This document shows positions 7,686 to 15,296 of a stretch of DNA of 35,802 bases, piece by piece (within the stretch, counting starts at the first letter, position 1; the number at the start of each line of letters is the position of its first letter). Source of the DNA: Pseudodesulfovibrio sp. (lineage in GTDB: Bacteria > Desulfobacterota > Desulfovibrionia > Desulfovibrionales > Desulfovibrionaceae); the NCBI GenBank assembly GCA_022712815.1, contig JAFLJW010000404.1, positions 1-35,802 on the forward strand, written 5' to 3'. The notes beneath the pieces are model-generated. The model was not told the DNA's origin. It worked only from the letters and a program-made list of their open reading frames with translations, and searched no databases. The translations under genes were made by a program, and so were the position numbers.

Positions 7686-9785
7686 ATGGCTCAGTCCTCC
7701 ACCAAGTCCTTGCTTCCAAAAATAGACTATTCCAAATTTTCCAAACAGGGCGATATACTTCTTGCTGGTGGCGTTGTGGTCATCCTCTTCGTGATGCTCA
7801 TTCCTTTGCCGACTCCATTCCTTGATTTCATGCTTTCCATCAGTATTTCCTTGGCGTTTGTCATCCTGATCACTTCCATGTTCATGATATCTCCTCTGGA
7901 ATTCTCTATTTTCCCATCCCTGCTGCTGGTCACGACCCTGCTCAGGCTGGCCCTTAACGTTGCAACAACTCGTGCCATCCTTTTGCATGGAGACGAGGGA
8001 ACCAGTGCGGCCGGGTCAGTCATTCAAAGTTTTGGTGAATTCGTTGTCGGCGGCAACTACGCCGTTGGTCTGGTCATTTTCATGATTTTGTACATCTTGA
8101 ACAAGACAGTCATCGTAGCAGGTACCACACGTATTGCAGAAGTCGCTGCCCGCTTCACCCTGGATGCCATGCCAGGCAAGCAGATGGCCGTCGAAGCAGA
8201 CCTCAACGCTGGCCTGATCACCGAAGAAGAAGCAAAAGAGCAACGCAATTACATGCGGCGTGAGGCAGATTTCTATGGAGCCATGGACGGTGCCGGCAAG
8301 TTCGTTTCCGGTGATGTCAAAGCTGGCCTTATTATCACTTCCATCAATATTGTCGGTGGCTTCCTCATCGGTGTTATCCAAAAAGACATGGGATGGATGG
8401 ATGCTGCCCATACATACACCCTGCTGACAATCGGTGATGGTCTGGTCGCAACCATTCCGTCCCTGATTATCTCCACCTCGGCTGGTATCATTGTTTCACG
8501 CGCCGCGGCAGAAGCCAAGATGGGTGAAGAATTCATCGGCCAGTTGACTTACCACCACCGGGCACTGAAGCTGGTTTCGGTGATTCTGGTCATCTTCGGA
8601 ATAGTTCCAGGAATGCCGACAATCCCCTTCCTCTCTCTCGCGCTTATCACCTATACAATTGGATACTTTTCCGCCAAGCAACAAGCTGGATTAGATGTTG
8701 ATGACGAGGAAGTCAGTAAGTCCGAAGCATCCACACTTGACACACCGGAAGAAGTGCAGGCCCTGCTCCCTCTCGACCAGTTGGAACTTGAAGTCGGATA
8801 TGGCCTCATCCCATTGGTGGATGAAGAACAAAATGGCAACCTGCTTTCAAGAATCAGGTCCATCCGCCGTCAGTTCGCACTGGACATGGGTGTGGTTGTC
8901 CCTTCCCTGCACCTCAGAGACAATCTCCAGCTCAAACCGGGCGAATACCGTGTGCTCATCAAGGGCAACCCGGTCGCCAACGCAGAACTGCTCATAGATC
9001 ATTTTCTGGCCATGGATCCCGGCGATGCCAAACACCGTATCGAAGGTGTCGATACCGTGGAACCGGCTTTCAATCTCCCAGCCGTCTGGATTCCGGAAGC
9101 ACAAAAAGAAGAAGCCATGCTGGCTGGCTACACAGTGGTTGATCCGTCCACTGTCATCGCCACCCACCTCACCGAGGTATTTCGGCAAAACCTGCACGAA
9201 TTCCTTGGTCGCCAAGAGATTCAGGAACTGCTGGACAACCTTGCCAAACGCGCTCCCAAGGCAGTGGAAAGCCTCGTGCCAGCAGTTCTCAGCATCGGAG
9301 GTGTCCAGAAAGTCTTACAAGCTCTGGTGCAGGAAAATGTCTCCATCCGTGATCTGCTCACCATAGTGGAAACCATGGCGGACTATGCCACAACAACTCA
9401 AGACCCGGTCCAGCTCACCGAATATGTCCGGGCCAAAATGGCACGTACCATTGTCAGACCCTATGTTGGAGAGGAAGGCGTTCTGCCAATCATCACCATG
9501 AGTCAGCAAATTGACGAAATCCTGTCCGGTGCCATGCGCCCTGCCGAACAAGGTGGATATCTGGCTCTGGAACCCGGCACTGCCCAACAGCTTATCCAGG
9601 CGATCAACAAAGCAACTGAAGACGCGATGGTAGCGGATGGTCAGCCCATCCTGCTGGTCACCCCCCAGATCAGGCCGCAACTGGCTCAACTGTTAACTCG
9701 GTTCATCCCAACCCTGCCGGTTATCTCACAGGCTGAAATTCCCGCAGATATTAAAATTCAATCCGCTGCAACTGTAGAACTGTAG
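7686..9785 (+). CDS. flhA: Flagellar export protein FlhA
   Basis: This is a full-length FlhA of 699 residues. An N-terminal membrane domain of about eight helices (about 20-330) contains the FHIPEP-family signature around 140-180 (NKTVIVAGTTRIAEVAARF, then DAMPGKQMAVEADL). An acidic linker (about 340-365) and a cytoplasmic domain of the nonameric export ring follow. FlhA couples the proton motive force to protein export and docks chaperone-substrate complexes. AAGGGGTG lies about 9 bases before the ATG. The 64-bp gap after flhB shows no terminator; the next gene, flhF, starts 9 bp after the stop. Confidence 0.97.
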   Translation: MAQSSTKSLLPKIDYSKFSKQGDILLAGGVVVILFVMLIPLPTPFLDFMLSISISLAFVILITSMFMISPLEFSIFPSLLLVTTLLRLALNVATTRAILLHGDEGTSAAGSVIQSFGEFVVGGNYAVGLVIFMILYILNKTVIVAGTTRIAEVAARFTLDAMPGKQMAVEADLNAGLITEEEAKEQRNYMRREADFYGAMDGAGKFVSGDVKAGLIITSINIVGGFLIGVIQKDMGWMDAAHTYTLLTIGDGLVATIPSLIISTSAGIIVSRAAAEAKMGEEFIGQLTYHHRALKLVSVILVIFGIVPGMPTIPFLSLALITYTIGYFSAKQQAGLDVDDEEVSKSEASTLDTPEEVQALLPLDQLELEVGYGLIPLVDEEQNGNLLSRIRSIRRQFALDMGVVVPSLHLRDNLQLKPGEYRVLIKGNPVANAELLIDHFLAMDPGDAKHRIEGVDTVEPAFNLPAVWIPEAQKEEAMLAGYTVVDPSTVIATHLTEVFRQNLHEFLGRQEIQELLDNLAKRAPKAVESLVPAVLSIGGVQKVLQALVQENVSIRDLLTIVETMADYATTTQDPVQLTEYVRAKMARTIVRPYVGEEGVLPIITMSQQIDEILSGAMRPAEQGGYLALEPGTAQQLIQAINKATEDAMVADGQPILLVTPQIRPQLAQLLTRFIPTLPVISQAEIPADIKIQSAATVEL

Positions 9786-9794
9786 GATCACACT

Positions 9795-10865
9795 ATGAGA
9801 ATGAAGACGTTCAGGGCCGCCAACTCTACTGCGGCATTCGCCAAGGTCAAAGCGGAACTCGGTTCAGACGCAGTCATCCTGTCCAACAAGACAGTGACTG
9901 AAAATGGCTGCAAAGGTTGTGAAATAGTAGCTGCCATCGACGCTGATCCTGTAACACTCAAGCGGTCCACCAGGGAAAATGTGATCGAAGACGCCCTGCA
10001 AGACAGCATTGGCTGGCAGCGTGAATGGAGTCAGATCAAGGGTCATATCCTGGCACTTATGAAGCCTCAGATGGATCTCGATTCTCTTACTCCCAAACAA
10101 AAACTTGCCCTTGAATACCTGGAACGAGAGGATGTGGATGGAAAAGCCCTTACCAAAGTCTATTGCGAACTCAGAGAAGACAGGGACTGTTCAATAATTA
10201 CAGCTCTTGATTCCATGGTTGATACGACTCCGTTTGGCTCAAAGAACTGGTCCGGAAAATTTCACGCATTTGCCGGGCCTGGCGGTGCAGGAAAAACATC
10301 CAGTCTGGTCCGCTTGGCACTCAAAGAAAAAAAAGCACATCCCAAAACTCGCATCTGCCTGGCTACGGCAGATGGAGGGCGAGGCAAAGGACGGCTGGTA
10401 CTCAAGCATTATGCAGAGCTTGCCGGTCTTGCTTTCAGAGAGATTATCACCAAGGACGATTTTATTCTTTTACAGAAGGAATCCAACCAGTTCGATATGA
10501 TCCTGATTGATTTGCCGGGCCTGCCCGGACAAATATTACTTGAAGAATGGATGGTTCTTTACGGGATGCATAAATGTTCGGATCTGGCAATTCACCTTGT
10601 TCTGAACCCCTACTATAGCACGGCCCAATTTGAACGTTTCATCGAAAAATATAAAAGTGAACAACTTGCAAGCGTTATCTGGACGAAACTCGACGAAGCC
10701 TGTACATTCGGAGCAATATTGAACATGGCGTTCGCCAGTAAGCTGCCGGTTTCCGCTCTTTCGTATGGTTCCGGCCTGAAAAATAGCATCGCTCCAGCCA
10801 CCAAGGAGATGATCTGGCGACTTTTGTTCATGCGCAAATTGCCCGGCGGCGATATTCAACCTTAA
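9795..10865 (+). CDS. flhF: Flagellar biosynthesis SRP-like GTPase FlhF (divergent motifs)
   Basis: The 356-residue protein begins MRMKTFRAANSTAAFAKVKA, typical of FlhF, and its position between flhA and flhG fits. FlhF sets flagellar position and number with FlhG. The G domain is unusual: the P-loop is GPGGAGKTS (161-169), the usual DTYR-type segment is replaced by ADGGRGKGR (192-200), and the DTAGR motif by DLPGLPG (239-245). The TKLDE motif (297-301) and the SYGSG loop (323-327) are retained. Nucleotide binding may persist while hydrolysis or coupling is altered. AGGA lies 7 bases before the first ATG; a second ATG two codons later is possible. Confidence 0.85.
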   Translation: MRMKTFRAANSTAAFAKVKAELGSDAVILSNKTVTENGCKGCEIVAAIDADPVTLKRSTRENVIEDALQDSIGWQREWSQIKGHILALMKPQMDLDSLTPKQKLALEYLEREDVDGKALTKVYCELREDRDCSIITALDSMVDTTPFGSKNWSGKFHAFAGPGGAGKTSSLVRLALKEKKAHPKTRICLATADGGRGKGRLVLKHYAELAGLAFREIITKDDFILLQKESNQFDMILIDLPGLPGQILLEEWMVLYGMHKCSDLAIHLVLNPYYSTAQFERFIEKYKSEQLASVIWTKLDEACTFGAILNMAFASKLPVSALSYGSGLKNSIAPATKEMIWRLLFMRKLPGGDIQP

Positions 10866-10881
10866 GGAGAAAACAAGCGCC

Positions 10882-11709
10882 ATGAGTTCCAACCTACCCC
10901 AAGTCATTTCCGTCACATCCGGCAAAGGTGGCGTCGGCAAAACCAATATGTCAGTCAATCTGGCGTACTCCCTGAGTGCGGCAGGCAAAAAGGTCGTCCT
11001 GCTCGATGCTGACCTTGGTCTGGCCAATGTCGATGTCATTCTGGGCCTTGCCCCGGAACATAATCTTTTTCATCTCTTCAATGAAGATGTGACACTGGAC
11101 ACCATACTTTTCGACACCCCGTACGGATTCAGAATACTGCCCGCCTCTTCCGGTGTCAGCGACATGGTCAATCTGGACAGAGGCCAAAAACTCGATCTGC
11201 TGGACGCCATGGATTCCCTTGAAGAAGACATTGATTTTCTGATTGTCGATACTGGTGCCGGAATCAACGACAATGTCCTCTATTTCAATCTGGCCGTTCA
11301 GGAACGACTCCTGGTGATCACACCCGAACCAACATCATTGACCGATGCCTACGCCCTGATCAAAGTGCTCAAGCTGCAACACGGCGTCGAACGCTTTCGC
11401 GTTTTGGTAAACATGGTGGAAGATCAAAAGGTCGCCAAAGATGTTTACATAAAATTACTCAATGCTTGTGACCACTTTCTTGACGGAATTTCCCTTGATC
11501 TGGTAGGCTTTATTCCCTTTGATCTCAATGTTCGCAATTCGGTTATTGCCCAGATACCATTTTGTCACAAATTTCCCAAAACTCCGGCGAGCATGGCTGT
11601 TCGCCAGACTGCACAGAAAATCAACGCATGGCAGGTAGCATCCAATTCCGATGGCAATATTAAATTCTTCTGGAAAAAACTCCTCTTCCAAGAACGCTCC
11701 GTGGCGTGA
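10882..11709 (+). CDS. flhG: MinD/ParA-type flagellar number regulator FlhG
   Basis: The 275-residue protein has the deviant Walker A SGKGGVGKTN (13-22), DADLGLANVD (43-52) and VDTGAG (118-123) of the MinD/FlhG ATPases. FlhG limits flagellar number, stimulates FlhF and in some bacteria restrains flagellar transcription factors. The start follows AAGGAG closely, 16 bp after flhF. The C-terminal end, rich in Lys and Phe, could be a short amphipathic membrane-targeting helix as in MinD. Its last 59 bp overlap the fliA coding region in another frame, suggesting coupled translation. Confidence 0.93.
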   Translation: MSSNLPQVISVTSGKGGVGKTNMSVNLAYSLSAAGKKVVLLDADLGLANVDVILGLAPEHNLFHLFNEDVTLDTILFDTPYGFRILPASSGVSDMVNLDRGQKLDLLDAMDSLEEDIDFLIVDTGAGINDNVLYFNLAVQERLLVITPEPTSLTDAYALIKVLKLQHGVERFRVLVNMVEDQKVAKDVYIKLLNACDHFLDGISLDLVGFIPFDLNVRNSVIAQIPFCHKFPKTPASMAVRQTAQKINAWQVASNSDGNIKFFWKKLLFQERSVA

Positions 11710-12436
11710 GCTGGAAAAAGGCGTAAAACACTGGGACGAATTCTCACCGAGGGATCGTGAGAACATCGTTCGATTCTACGCGCCCAAAATCCGGATTCTC
11801 GCCCTGCGTCTCAAATCAAAGCTGCCCCAAAGCGTTGAGCTCAACGAACTCATCAGCGCGGGCAGCCTTGGCCTTTTGGATGCGTTGGGAAAATTCAAAC
11901 CGAAACTCGGAATAAAGTTTGATACATATTCCGAGAACCGGATCAAAGGGTCCATGCTCGACGAACTACGACGCATGGATTGGTTTTCCAGAGGCCTCAG
12001 GCAAAAAGTCAAAGTACTTGAGGATGCCATACGTCAAATTGAGCACGAGACCGGATTTCCCGCAACGCCGGAACAATTGCAAGATCACACCGGTTTATCC
12101 CAGAAGGAAGTGCAACATGGACTTGAAGCACTGAACAATCAGGTTTGTCTCAGTCTCGACAGTTTTCACGAAAATCTCATTGGTCGAAAAAACATGTCTG
12201 ACGACGAACCATTCCAGTCTACAGCCTTTCAGGAGATTGTTGACAAAGTAGCCAATCTCATTGAAGAATTGACGCCACGGGAAAAATTGGTCATATCTCT
12301 ATATTATGGTGAGGAGTTGAATATGAAAGAAACAGCCGAGGTCATGGATATCACCGAAGGCCGAGTCTCCCAACTCCATTCCCAGGCATTGAAAAAATTG
12401 AGAAAAACGTTCAGAGAACGCTACGAAAACGAATAG
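11651..12436 (+). CDS. fliA: Flagellar sigma factor FliA (sigma-28)
   Basis: The 261-residue protein is a sigma-70-family factor of the FliA type: region 2 contains LISAGSLGLLDALGKF, FDTYSENRIKGSMLDELRRMDW and FSRGLRQKV, and region 4 contains LTPREKLVISLYYGEELNMKE and the helix-turn-helix ITEGRVSQLHSQALKKL. It directs RNA polymerase to late flagellar and chemotaxis promoters and is normally held by the anti-sigma factor FlgM, which is not seen here. ATG at 11651 is the only plausible start, since no in-frame start codon follows for a long way; it lies 59 bp inside flhG with a weak ribosome-binding site. Confidence 0.94.
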   Translation: MAILNSSGKNSSSKNAPWRELEKGVKHWDEFSPRDRENIVRFYAPKIRILALRLKSKLPQSVELNELISAGSLGLLDALGKFKPKLGIKFDTYSENRIKGSMLDELRRMDWFSRGLRQKVKVLEDAIRQIEHETGFPATPEQLQDHTGLSQKEVQHGLEALNNQVCLSLDSFHENLIGRKNMSDDEPFQSTAFQEIVDKVANLIEELTPREKLVISLYYGEELNMKETAEVMDITEGRVSQLHSQALKKLRKTFRERYENE

Positions 12437-12457
12437 AACAGAATAAAGGAGATACAA

Positions 12458-12838
12458 ATGACATACGATAAAGGCATGAGAGTTCTGGTTGTTGACGATT
12501 TCTCCACCATGCGCAAAATCATCAAGAACATCCTTCGCCAACTTGGCTTCACCAACATAGTCGAAGCTGATGACGGCTCCACCGCATGGGAAACGCTCAA
12601 TAAAGACAACATCGAATTCATCGTTTCCGACTGGAATATGCCGATTATGACTGGCATTGAACTGCTCCGCAAGGTGCGTGGAAGCGAAGAATACGCAGAC
12701 CTGCCCTTCCTGATGGTTACCGCTGAAGCACAACAGGAAAATATTATTGAAGCTGTTCAGGCAAAAGTGTCCAACTACATTGTCAAGCCGTTCACTCCCG
12801 AAACCCTGGGCCAGAAGATCGACAAAATCTTCGCCTAG
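12458..12838 (+). CDS. cheY: CheY-type chemotaxis response regulator
   Basis: A stand-alone receiver domain of 126 residues. The acidic pocket Asp13-Asp14, phospho-acceptor Asp58 (SDWNMP), Thr88 and Lys110 are all present, and the sequence FSTMRKIIKNILRQLGF is typical of CheY. Phospho-CheY binds FliM/FliN to change flagellar rotation. GGAG lies 8 bases before the ATG. Placement between fliA and fliL inside the flagellar operon supports true CheY over an unrelated single-domain regulator. No cheA is in the window. Confidence 0.92.
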   Translation: MTYDKGMRVLVVDDFSTMRKIIKNILRQLGFTNIVEADDGSTAWETLNKDNIEFIVSDWNMPIMTGIELLRKVRGSEEYADLPFLMVTAEAQQENIIEAVQAKVSNYIVKPFTPETLGQKIDKIFA

Positions 12839-12868
12839 CCCATACTAATTGCCGATTAGGCGTATATT

Positions 12869-13585
12869 ATGGTCTTACTTGTCCCGGATGATGCCGAAGA
12901 AATAACAGAAGATGTTACGGATGACTCCACGTCCGGACAGCCCAAGGCTCAACTTGACGACAGTGAGGCCAGCAAAGCCACGCAAAAAGTCGATCTGGAC
13001 CTTGACGATGCTCCCTTCCTCGAAGATGAAGAGGAAGAGGAAGAGATAGAATTTGAAGACGAAACGCCTCTTATTCAGGAATCAGAAGAAAAAAAACATT
13101 TTGACTTCTCGGCTCTCTTCAAAAACAAGCTTTTCCTGATCAGCCTCGGTGTTATCGCCCTGCTGGCTGTCGTGATTGTCATCCTGCTTATGCGCGAGCC
13201 TGAGGCTCCGCCACCACCGCCACCGACAGTAGAAAAAGTTCAGCCAGAAGAAAAAGCTCCTGAAGCTGTCGAAGAAGTTCCTGAAATTCTCATTCGTCTT
13301 GATCCATTTCTCGTCGAACAAACAGATTCAAAAGGCCAAATCAGATTTCTGGAAGTACGTATCGTGGTCAGTACCCCTGATGATGGGCTTGCAAGGCAGT
13401 TCAAGCAGGAAACGTATGCTGTCCGTAATGCCTTATACTACTACCTGAAGAATAAGGATTTACAGTTCTTGTCCGATAAAGAGAATAGCGACAAATTAAA
13501 AAACGAGTTATTGGCAATTATCAACCAGTACATGGGGTTTGGTCAGTTCGAGGCAATCATGTTCGAACAATATCTTGTGAGGTAA
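12869..13585 (+). CDS. fliL: Flagellar basal body-associated protein FliL with acidic N-terminal extension
   Basis: The 238-residue protein has a long, highly acidic cytoplasmic region (about 1-75, including a run of glutamates), one membrane helix (about 88-108), a proline run (113-119) and a FliL-type periplasmic domain (about 135-238) with LDPFLVEQTD and FLEVRIVVST. FliL surrounds the stator and supports torque. Classical FliL proteins are about 150-180 residues, so the N-terminal extension is the unusual part. It follows cheY by 30 bp; the ribosome-binding site is modest. Its stop is 3 bp before the next gene. Confidence 0.85.
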   Translation: MVLLVPDDAEEITEDVTDDSTSGQPKAQLDDSEASKATQKVDLDLDDAPFLEDEEEEEEIEFEDETPLIQESEEKKHFDFSALFKNKLFLISLGVIALLAVVIVILLMREPEAPPPPPPTVEKVQPEEKAPEAVEEVPEILIRLDPFLVEQTDSKGQIRFLEVRIVVSTPDDGLARQFKQETYAVRNALYYYLKNKDLQFLSDKENSDKLKNELLAIINQYMGFGQFEAIMFEQYLVR

Positions 13586-13588
13586 GTC

Positions 13589-13918
13589 ATGGGTACAACT
13601 CCGCTGGATCTCCCGATCCTCATATCGCAACTGCCTTTCGTGCAGAAGATAGCTCATGCGGAAAAGGCCAAACCCGAAATCCAGAAACTACTCTTCGGTC
13701 CGCTCATCGCTGAACACCTCAGAAAAAACAAAGACAAAGTCCAGGAAGTCGAAAAAAAAGAACAGACCAACCCTGTAGACCGCGACGGCAAACAAGATGA
13801 ACAGCACCACGCCGCATCGGACAGAAAGGAAAAAAAGAAGGACGATGAAGGCTCTTCGGAGACTGGTCCTTCCAATGCTTCCCCATGGTCCGGCAACATA
13901 GTCAACGTTAAGATCTAA
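13589..13918 (+). CDS. Hypothetical protein in the flagellar operon (charged, 109 aa)
   Basis: I do not recognise this gene. The 109-residue product has a short ordered N-terminus (LDLPILISQLPFVQKI, then a helix to about residue 45) and a very hydrophilic, low-complexity C-terminal half rich in Lys, Asp, Glu and Gln, probably disordered. It has no signal peptide or membrane segment. GAGG lies 7 bases before the ATG, which starts 3 bp after fliL, so it is translated from the flagellar transcript. Position suggests a basal-body or stator-related accessory role, but that rests on context alone. Confidence 0.7.
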   Translation: MGTTPLDLPILISQLPFVQKIAHAEKAKPEIQKLLFGPLIAEHLRKNKDKVQEVEKKEQTNPVDRDGKQDEQHHAASDRKEKKKDDEGSSETGPSNASPWSGNIVNVKI

Positions 13919-13983
13919 CACACTTTTTTATGTAGTCCATGAACATTACGTCATCTGCCGCCCAACAAATGAGGAAGATATAA

Positions 13984-14391
13984 ATGTCCGATCTGCTCAT
14001 CATCCTCTTCACTGTCAGCGAAGTTGTTCTTCTTGTCATTGTCATCCTCTTCTTCCTTCGCCTGAAGAAATCGGAAGCACTGCTTTCCGGCATACAGGCA
14101 AATCAGGAAGGATTTATCAAACGACTTCAGTTCAACACCCAATTGGAAAATGAACTGGTCGCGACATTTGAACAACGGCAGCAGGAGTTGGTTGCTCTGA
14201 ACAATGAGCTAGAAAAAAAGGCAGCTGAATTGAAAAAGCTTATCGATCTTGCCAGTGAATACTGTCAATCCCCTCAATTCATGCGAGAAATCATCATCAA
14301 AGGTCATCGTGCCGGGAAATCACCTATCCAGTTAGCCAAATCCACGGGCTTGAGTCTCGAAGAAATTGAACTCATAATCGACCAGTTCTGA
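13984..14391 (+). CDS. SwrB/DUF6115-like flagellar-operon membrane protein
   Basis: The 135-residue protein has an N-terminal membrane helix (about 5-26), a long coiled coil (about 30-90) and a small C-terminal helix-turn-helix-like module, GHRAGKSPIQLAKSTGLSLEEIELII. This three-part architecture resembles DUF6115/SwrB of Bacillus, encoded just after the flagellar sigma gene and acting on basal-body assembly. The match is by architecture and C-terminal pattern and was not tested by search. GAGGAAG lies upstream of the ATG at normal spacing. The C-terminal module lacks the basic character of a DNA-binding domain and may bind protein. Confidence 0.65.
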   Translation: MSDLLIILFTVSEVVLLVIVILFFLRLKKSEALLSGIQANQEGFIKRLQFNTQLENELVATFEQRQQELVALNNELEKKAAELKKLIDLASEYCQSPQFMREIIIKGHRAGKSPIQLAKSTGLSLEEIELIIDQF

Positions 14392-14405
14392 CAAGGCCAA
14401 ATCCC

Positions 14406-15239
14406 ATGCGTATCCGTAATTCAGGCGCAGGTTTCAGAGGCTTTGGCGGCAAAAGCCGCTCTGATTCTTTCAAGCAAAAACATAAACTTGGGGGGAAAAT
14501 CAAAGGAAAACTCCTCAAGCGGGTCTCTGATGATATGGCCTGGGTCTCCATTGACGGAGACAAACTTCTTGCGCAGTTGCACTCAGCACATAAGGAAGGT
14601 GCGAGCCTGACATTCATCATCAAACAACTCACGCCTGACATTATCTTAAAAGAAGTCTTTGAATTCAGTTCAGGCAGTGCCAACGCTCTTGATCTGGCAA
14701 ACAATTTCAATACGGCCAGAACTCTTTTTGAAAACAGATTCAGATCAGTTCAGCAGACACTGAAGGGAAACAATACGACCTCAAAGGTCAAAAAATTCCT
14801 TGAATTACTCGCAAACAATCCCGCCTTGTACGCTAGCTTCAAAGACGCAACAATCTGTGCTCAAACCATATCAACCCATCTTGAAACGACCACGACCGGC
14901 CATATCTTATACCAACCATGGCTCGCGCCAGAAGGCCGCAGACAAACAACCTTTATCCGCAACTTCCCGCAGCAAAAGCCGAATCCGCTCATCGAAACCA
15001 TAGTGGAGTTCGAACATTCAAGCTGGGGAATGGTACGAGTAGAATTTCTCTATAAAAGACCCAAGGCAGGATTCAAGCTGAAATTGCAGCACCCGGCCCA
15101 AAGCGACTCCCTTTTGCACTACCTCACAACCCGCTCATATCCTGACCTGACTACAAAAATGGAATGTCTGGGTGTAAAGAAACTCCCGCAAAATAAGCAT
15201 GGCGGTATCCTGACCGAACTGATGTTCGGCAAATCATAA
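14406..15239 (+). CDS. FliK-like protein (possible minimal hook-length control protein)
   Basis: The 277-residue protein is last in the flagellar operon. It has a basic N-terminus, then a short beta-rich block (VSDDMAWVSIDGDKLLAQL..EGASLTFIIKQLTPDIILKEV, about 40-80) like the segment preceding FliK-type domains. Its C-terminal part (about 203-265) has WGMVRVEFLY, FKLKLQHPAQSDSLLHYL and MECLGV, resembling the spacing of the FliK C-terminal hook-control domain, usually seen as LGRVEV..v.f......v..LL. The usual long disordered ruler region is missing. This is pattern recognition only; the protein may instead be a FliK-domain relative with another job. A terminator overlaps the end of the gene. 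Confidence 0.6.
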   Translation: MRIRNSGAGFRGFGGKSRSDSFKQKHKLGGKIKGKLLKRVSDDMAWVSIDGDKLLAQLHSAHKEGASLTFIIKQLTPDIILKEVFEFSSGSANALDLANNFNTARTLFENRFRSVQQTLKGNNTTSKVKKFLELLANNPALYASFKDATICAQTISTHLETTTTGHILYQPWLAPEGRRQTTFIRNFPQQKPNPLIETIVEFEHSSWGMVRVEFLYKRPKAGFKLKLQHPAQSDSLLHYLTTRSYPDLTTKMECLGVKKLPQNKHGGILTELMFGKS

Positions 15240-15240
15240 A

Positions 15241-15266
15241 AAAAAACCGTCTCGTGACGGTTTTTT
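15241..15266. terminator. Bidirectional terminator between the flagellar operon and lpxC
   Basis: AAAAAACCGTC (15241-15251) pairs perfectly with GACGGTTTTTT (15256-15266) around a TCGT loop. Rightward it gives a T6 tail after the flagellar operon; leftward it gives a T9 tail after lpxC. Confidence 0.88.
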
Positions 15267-15296
15267 AAATTTATGCAGTAAAGAATGTACCGAAAG

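Noticed and set aside
12851-12858. GCCGATTA before fliL, resembling the -10 element of FliA (sigma-28) promoters
   Set aside because: No TAAA-type -35 element is found 15 bp upstream, and the sequence is part of a small CTAAT/ATTAG inverted repeat between cheY and fliL.
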